Positions 4,843 through 6,614 of a stretch of DNA of 6,614 bases are shown piece after piece. The stretch is taken from assembly GCA_023252065.1 (NCBI GenBank), contig JAHEXO010000132.1, forward strand, positions 1 through 6,614, given 5' to 3'. How positions within the stretch are numbered: the stretch's first letter is position 1; every line of letters starts with the position of its first letter. The position numbers were made by a program, and so were the translations under genes. Source of the DNA: Nocardioides sp. (GTDB taxonomy: Bacteria > Actinomycetota > Actinomycetes > Propionibacteriales > Nocardioidaceae). The notes under the pieces are model-generated. The model had not been told where the DNA came from, did no database searches, and worked only from the letters and a program-made list of their open reading frames with translations.

Positions 4843-5769
4843 GTGGCTCATGAGCACGGGATCGGCGCGGACGCCGACCGCCGCCTGCTCGGGTGGGCGC
4901 TCGCGCTGATCCTGGCCTTCATGCTCGGCGAGGTCGTGGTCGGCTTCGTGATCGGCTCGCTGGCGCTCCTGGCCGACGCCGGGCACATGCTCACCGACGC
5001 CGCCGCCATCGGGCTCGCGCTGCTGGCGATGCGACTGGCGGCCCGGCCGGCAGCCGGCGCCTACACCTACGGGCTCAAGCGCGCCGAGATCCTCTCCGCT
5101 CAGGTCAACGGCATCACGTTGGCAGTGCTTGCCGTGGTCTTCGTCATCGAGGCCGTACGCCGCCTCCTGCACCCGCCGGAGGTCCCCGGCGGCACGGTGG
5201 CAGTGGTGGCTGCGATCGGGATCGCGGTCAACCTGGCGGCAGCCCGCCTGCTGGCCCGGGCCGAGCGCCGTAGCCTCAACATCCAGGGCGCCTACTGGCA
5301 CATCGTCACCGACCTCGCCGCCTTTGCGGCGACGCTGGTCGCAGGCCTGGTGATCGTGGTCACCGGCTGGTACCAGGCAGATGCCGTCGCGGCGCTCTTC
5401 GTCGCCGCGCTGATGGCCGTGGCGGCGTACCGCCTCCTGCGCGACAGCGCCCGGATCTTCCTCGAGGCCTCCCCGCGCGGGATCGACCCGGCCGCCGTGG
5501 AGGCCGCAGTCCGGGGGCTCGACGGAGTCACCGGCGCCCACGAGCTGCACGTGTGGGAGGTGACCTCCGGCTTCCCTGCGTTGTCGGCACACGTCCTGGT
5601 CGACACCACGGCCGACTGCCACGAACGACGGGTGGCGATCGAGACGCTGCTCGGGGAACAGTTCGCGATCGACCACACCACGCTCCAGGTCGACCACCAC
5701 GACGAGGTGCTCCCGACCTCCGCCCTGGGCCGGCGGCTCCACCCCGGGTCGGACCACCCCGCTCACTGA
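4843..5769 (+). CDS. CDF-family cation (Zn2+) efflux transporter, CzcD/ZitB-like
   Basis: The product has 308 residues, about the usual CDF length, with six hydrophobic segments in the first two-thirds (starting LLGWALALILAFMLGEVVVG). The metal site is visible: TM2 LLADAGHMLTDAA gives H48 and D52 (with D45 before), and TM5 AYWHIVTDLAA gives H153 and D157, the HD-HD set of zinc-preferring CDF exporters. The cytoplasmic C-terminal domain contains HELHVWEVTSGFPALSAHV, typical of CzcD-like members, and a His-rich end (QVDHHDE). It exchanges cytosolic divalent cations, mainly Zn2+ and possibly Cd2+ or Co2+, for protons at the cell membrane. It lies 41 nt downstream of the Cys-cluster/pentapeptide pseudogene and converges on asd. 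The start is chosen on the strong RBS. Metal specificity is inferred. Confidence 0.93.
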   Translation: MAHEHGIGADADRRLLGWALALILAFMLGEVVVGFVIGSLALLADAGHMLTDAAAIGLALLAMRLAARPAAGAYTYGLKRAEILSAQVNGITLAVLAVVFVIEAVRRLLHPPEVPGGTVAVVAAIGIAVNLAAARLLARAERRSLNIQGAYWHIVTDLAAFAATLVAGLVIVVTGWYQADAVAALFVAALMAVAAYRLLRDSARIFLEASPRGIDPAAVEAAVRGLDGVTGAHELHVWEVTSGFPALSAHVLVDTTADCHERRVAIETLLGEQFAIDHTTLQVDHHDEVLPTSALGRRLHPGSDHPAH

Positions 5770-5834
5770 GACCTCCCGGCCCCACCCTCTCCGTCTTGGC
5801 CACACCGCCTGCCCTGTCGTGGTGGCGGTCGCTG

Positions 5835-5901
5835 CGGTAGTCCGTGACAAACGTCAGTCGACCCGCCGCCTGACCCACCTGACGATCGTCACGGACTACC
5901 G
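5835..5901. repeat. 67-nt compound dyad in the convergent intergenic region (possible bidirectional terminator)
   Basis: CGGTAGTCCGTGAC (5835-5848) is perfectly inverted at 5888-5901. Inside, CGTCAG (5852-5857) pairs with CTGACG (5879-5884) after a 3x3 internal loop, giving 20 bp of stem in total. Each arm also contains a small dyad, TGACAAACGTCA (5845-5856) and TGACGATCGTCA (5880-5891, a perfect palindrome). There is no T-tract. It can terminate both the CDF gene and asd, but the nested symmetry is more than a simple terminator needs. Confidence 0.6.
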
Positions 5902-5904
5902 GGG

Positions 5905-5929
5905 CAACCCCTCGGGAGTGTGGGGGTTG
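5905..5929 (-). terminator. Hairpin directly after asd
   Basis: CAACCCC (5905-5911) pairs with GGGGTTG (5923-5929) around an 11-nt loop. It begins 6 nt beyond the asd stop codon on the minus strand. There is no U-tract. Confidence 0.45.
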
Positions 5930-5935
5930 GCCAGG

Positions 5936-6614
<679 letters not shown>

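Noticed and set aside
4222..5850. Long minus-strand frame opposite the CDF gene and the pentapeptide gene
   Set aside because: It is a shadow of two well-supported + strand genes, with no recognisable domain.

Overview
The window is very GC-rich, with GC-biased third codon positions, I-shaped hairpins lacking U-tracts and GTG/TTG starts. This points to an actinomycete. The regulator, PH-domain, Cys-cluster/pentapeptide and Asd genes look most like a Nocardioides-type (Nocardioidaceae) chromosome; that placement is inference from protein style, not from a search.

Left part (1-1100): the 3' end of a TrmB/LuxR-like transcriptional regulator on + converges with a tiny gene on - (959-1099), too short for routine gene calling. 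It encodes a 46-residue pre-peptide with a classical signal sequence and a predicted 17-residue mature peptide containing a CPTC motif. A perfect 13-bp hairpin separates the two genes.

Middle (1260-2575): two serine tRNA genes point away from each other, tRNA-Ser(GCU) on - and tRNA-Ser(UGA) on +. Between them sit a divergent pair of small conserved-looking genes, a two-TM PH-like membrane protein (-) and a helical, probably coiled-coil protein (+).

2581-3912: an IS481-family-like insertion sequence starts 5 nt after the tRNA-Ser(UGA) discriminator base. It has 25-bp terminal inverted repeats (22/25 identical), a 23-bp-period tandem repeat array at the end that precedes the transposase, and a transposase gene broken by a one-base frameshift after the DDE triad.

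Right part (3992-6614): a Cys-cluster (YkgJ-like) plus pentapeptide-repeat gene carries an in-frame amber codon at codon 32. It is followed after 41 nt by an intact CDF-family zinc/cation exporter. Convergent to these is the C-terminal part of aspartate-semialdehyde dehydrogenase (asd). A compound dyad (67 nt) and a second hairpin occupy the convergent intergenic region.

The most unusual item is the secreted CxxC micro-peptide beside the regulator. Next come the iteron-like IS end and the amber-interrupted metal/redox-looking protein upstream of a CDF transporter.
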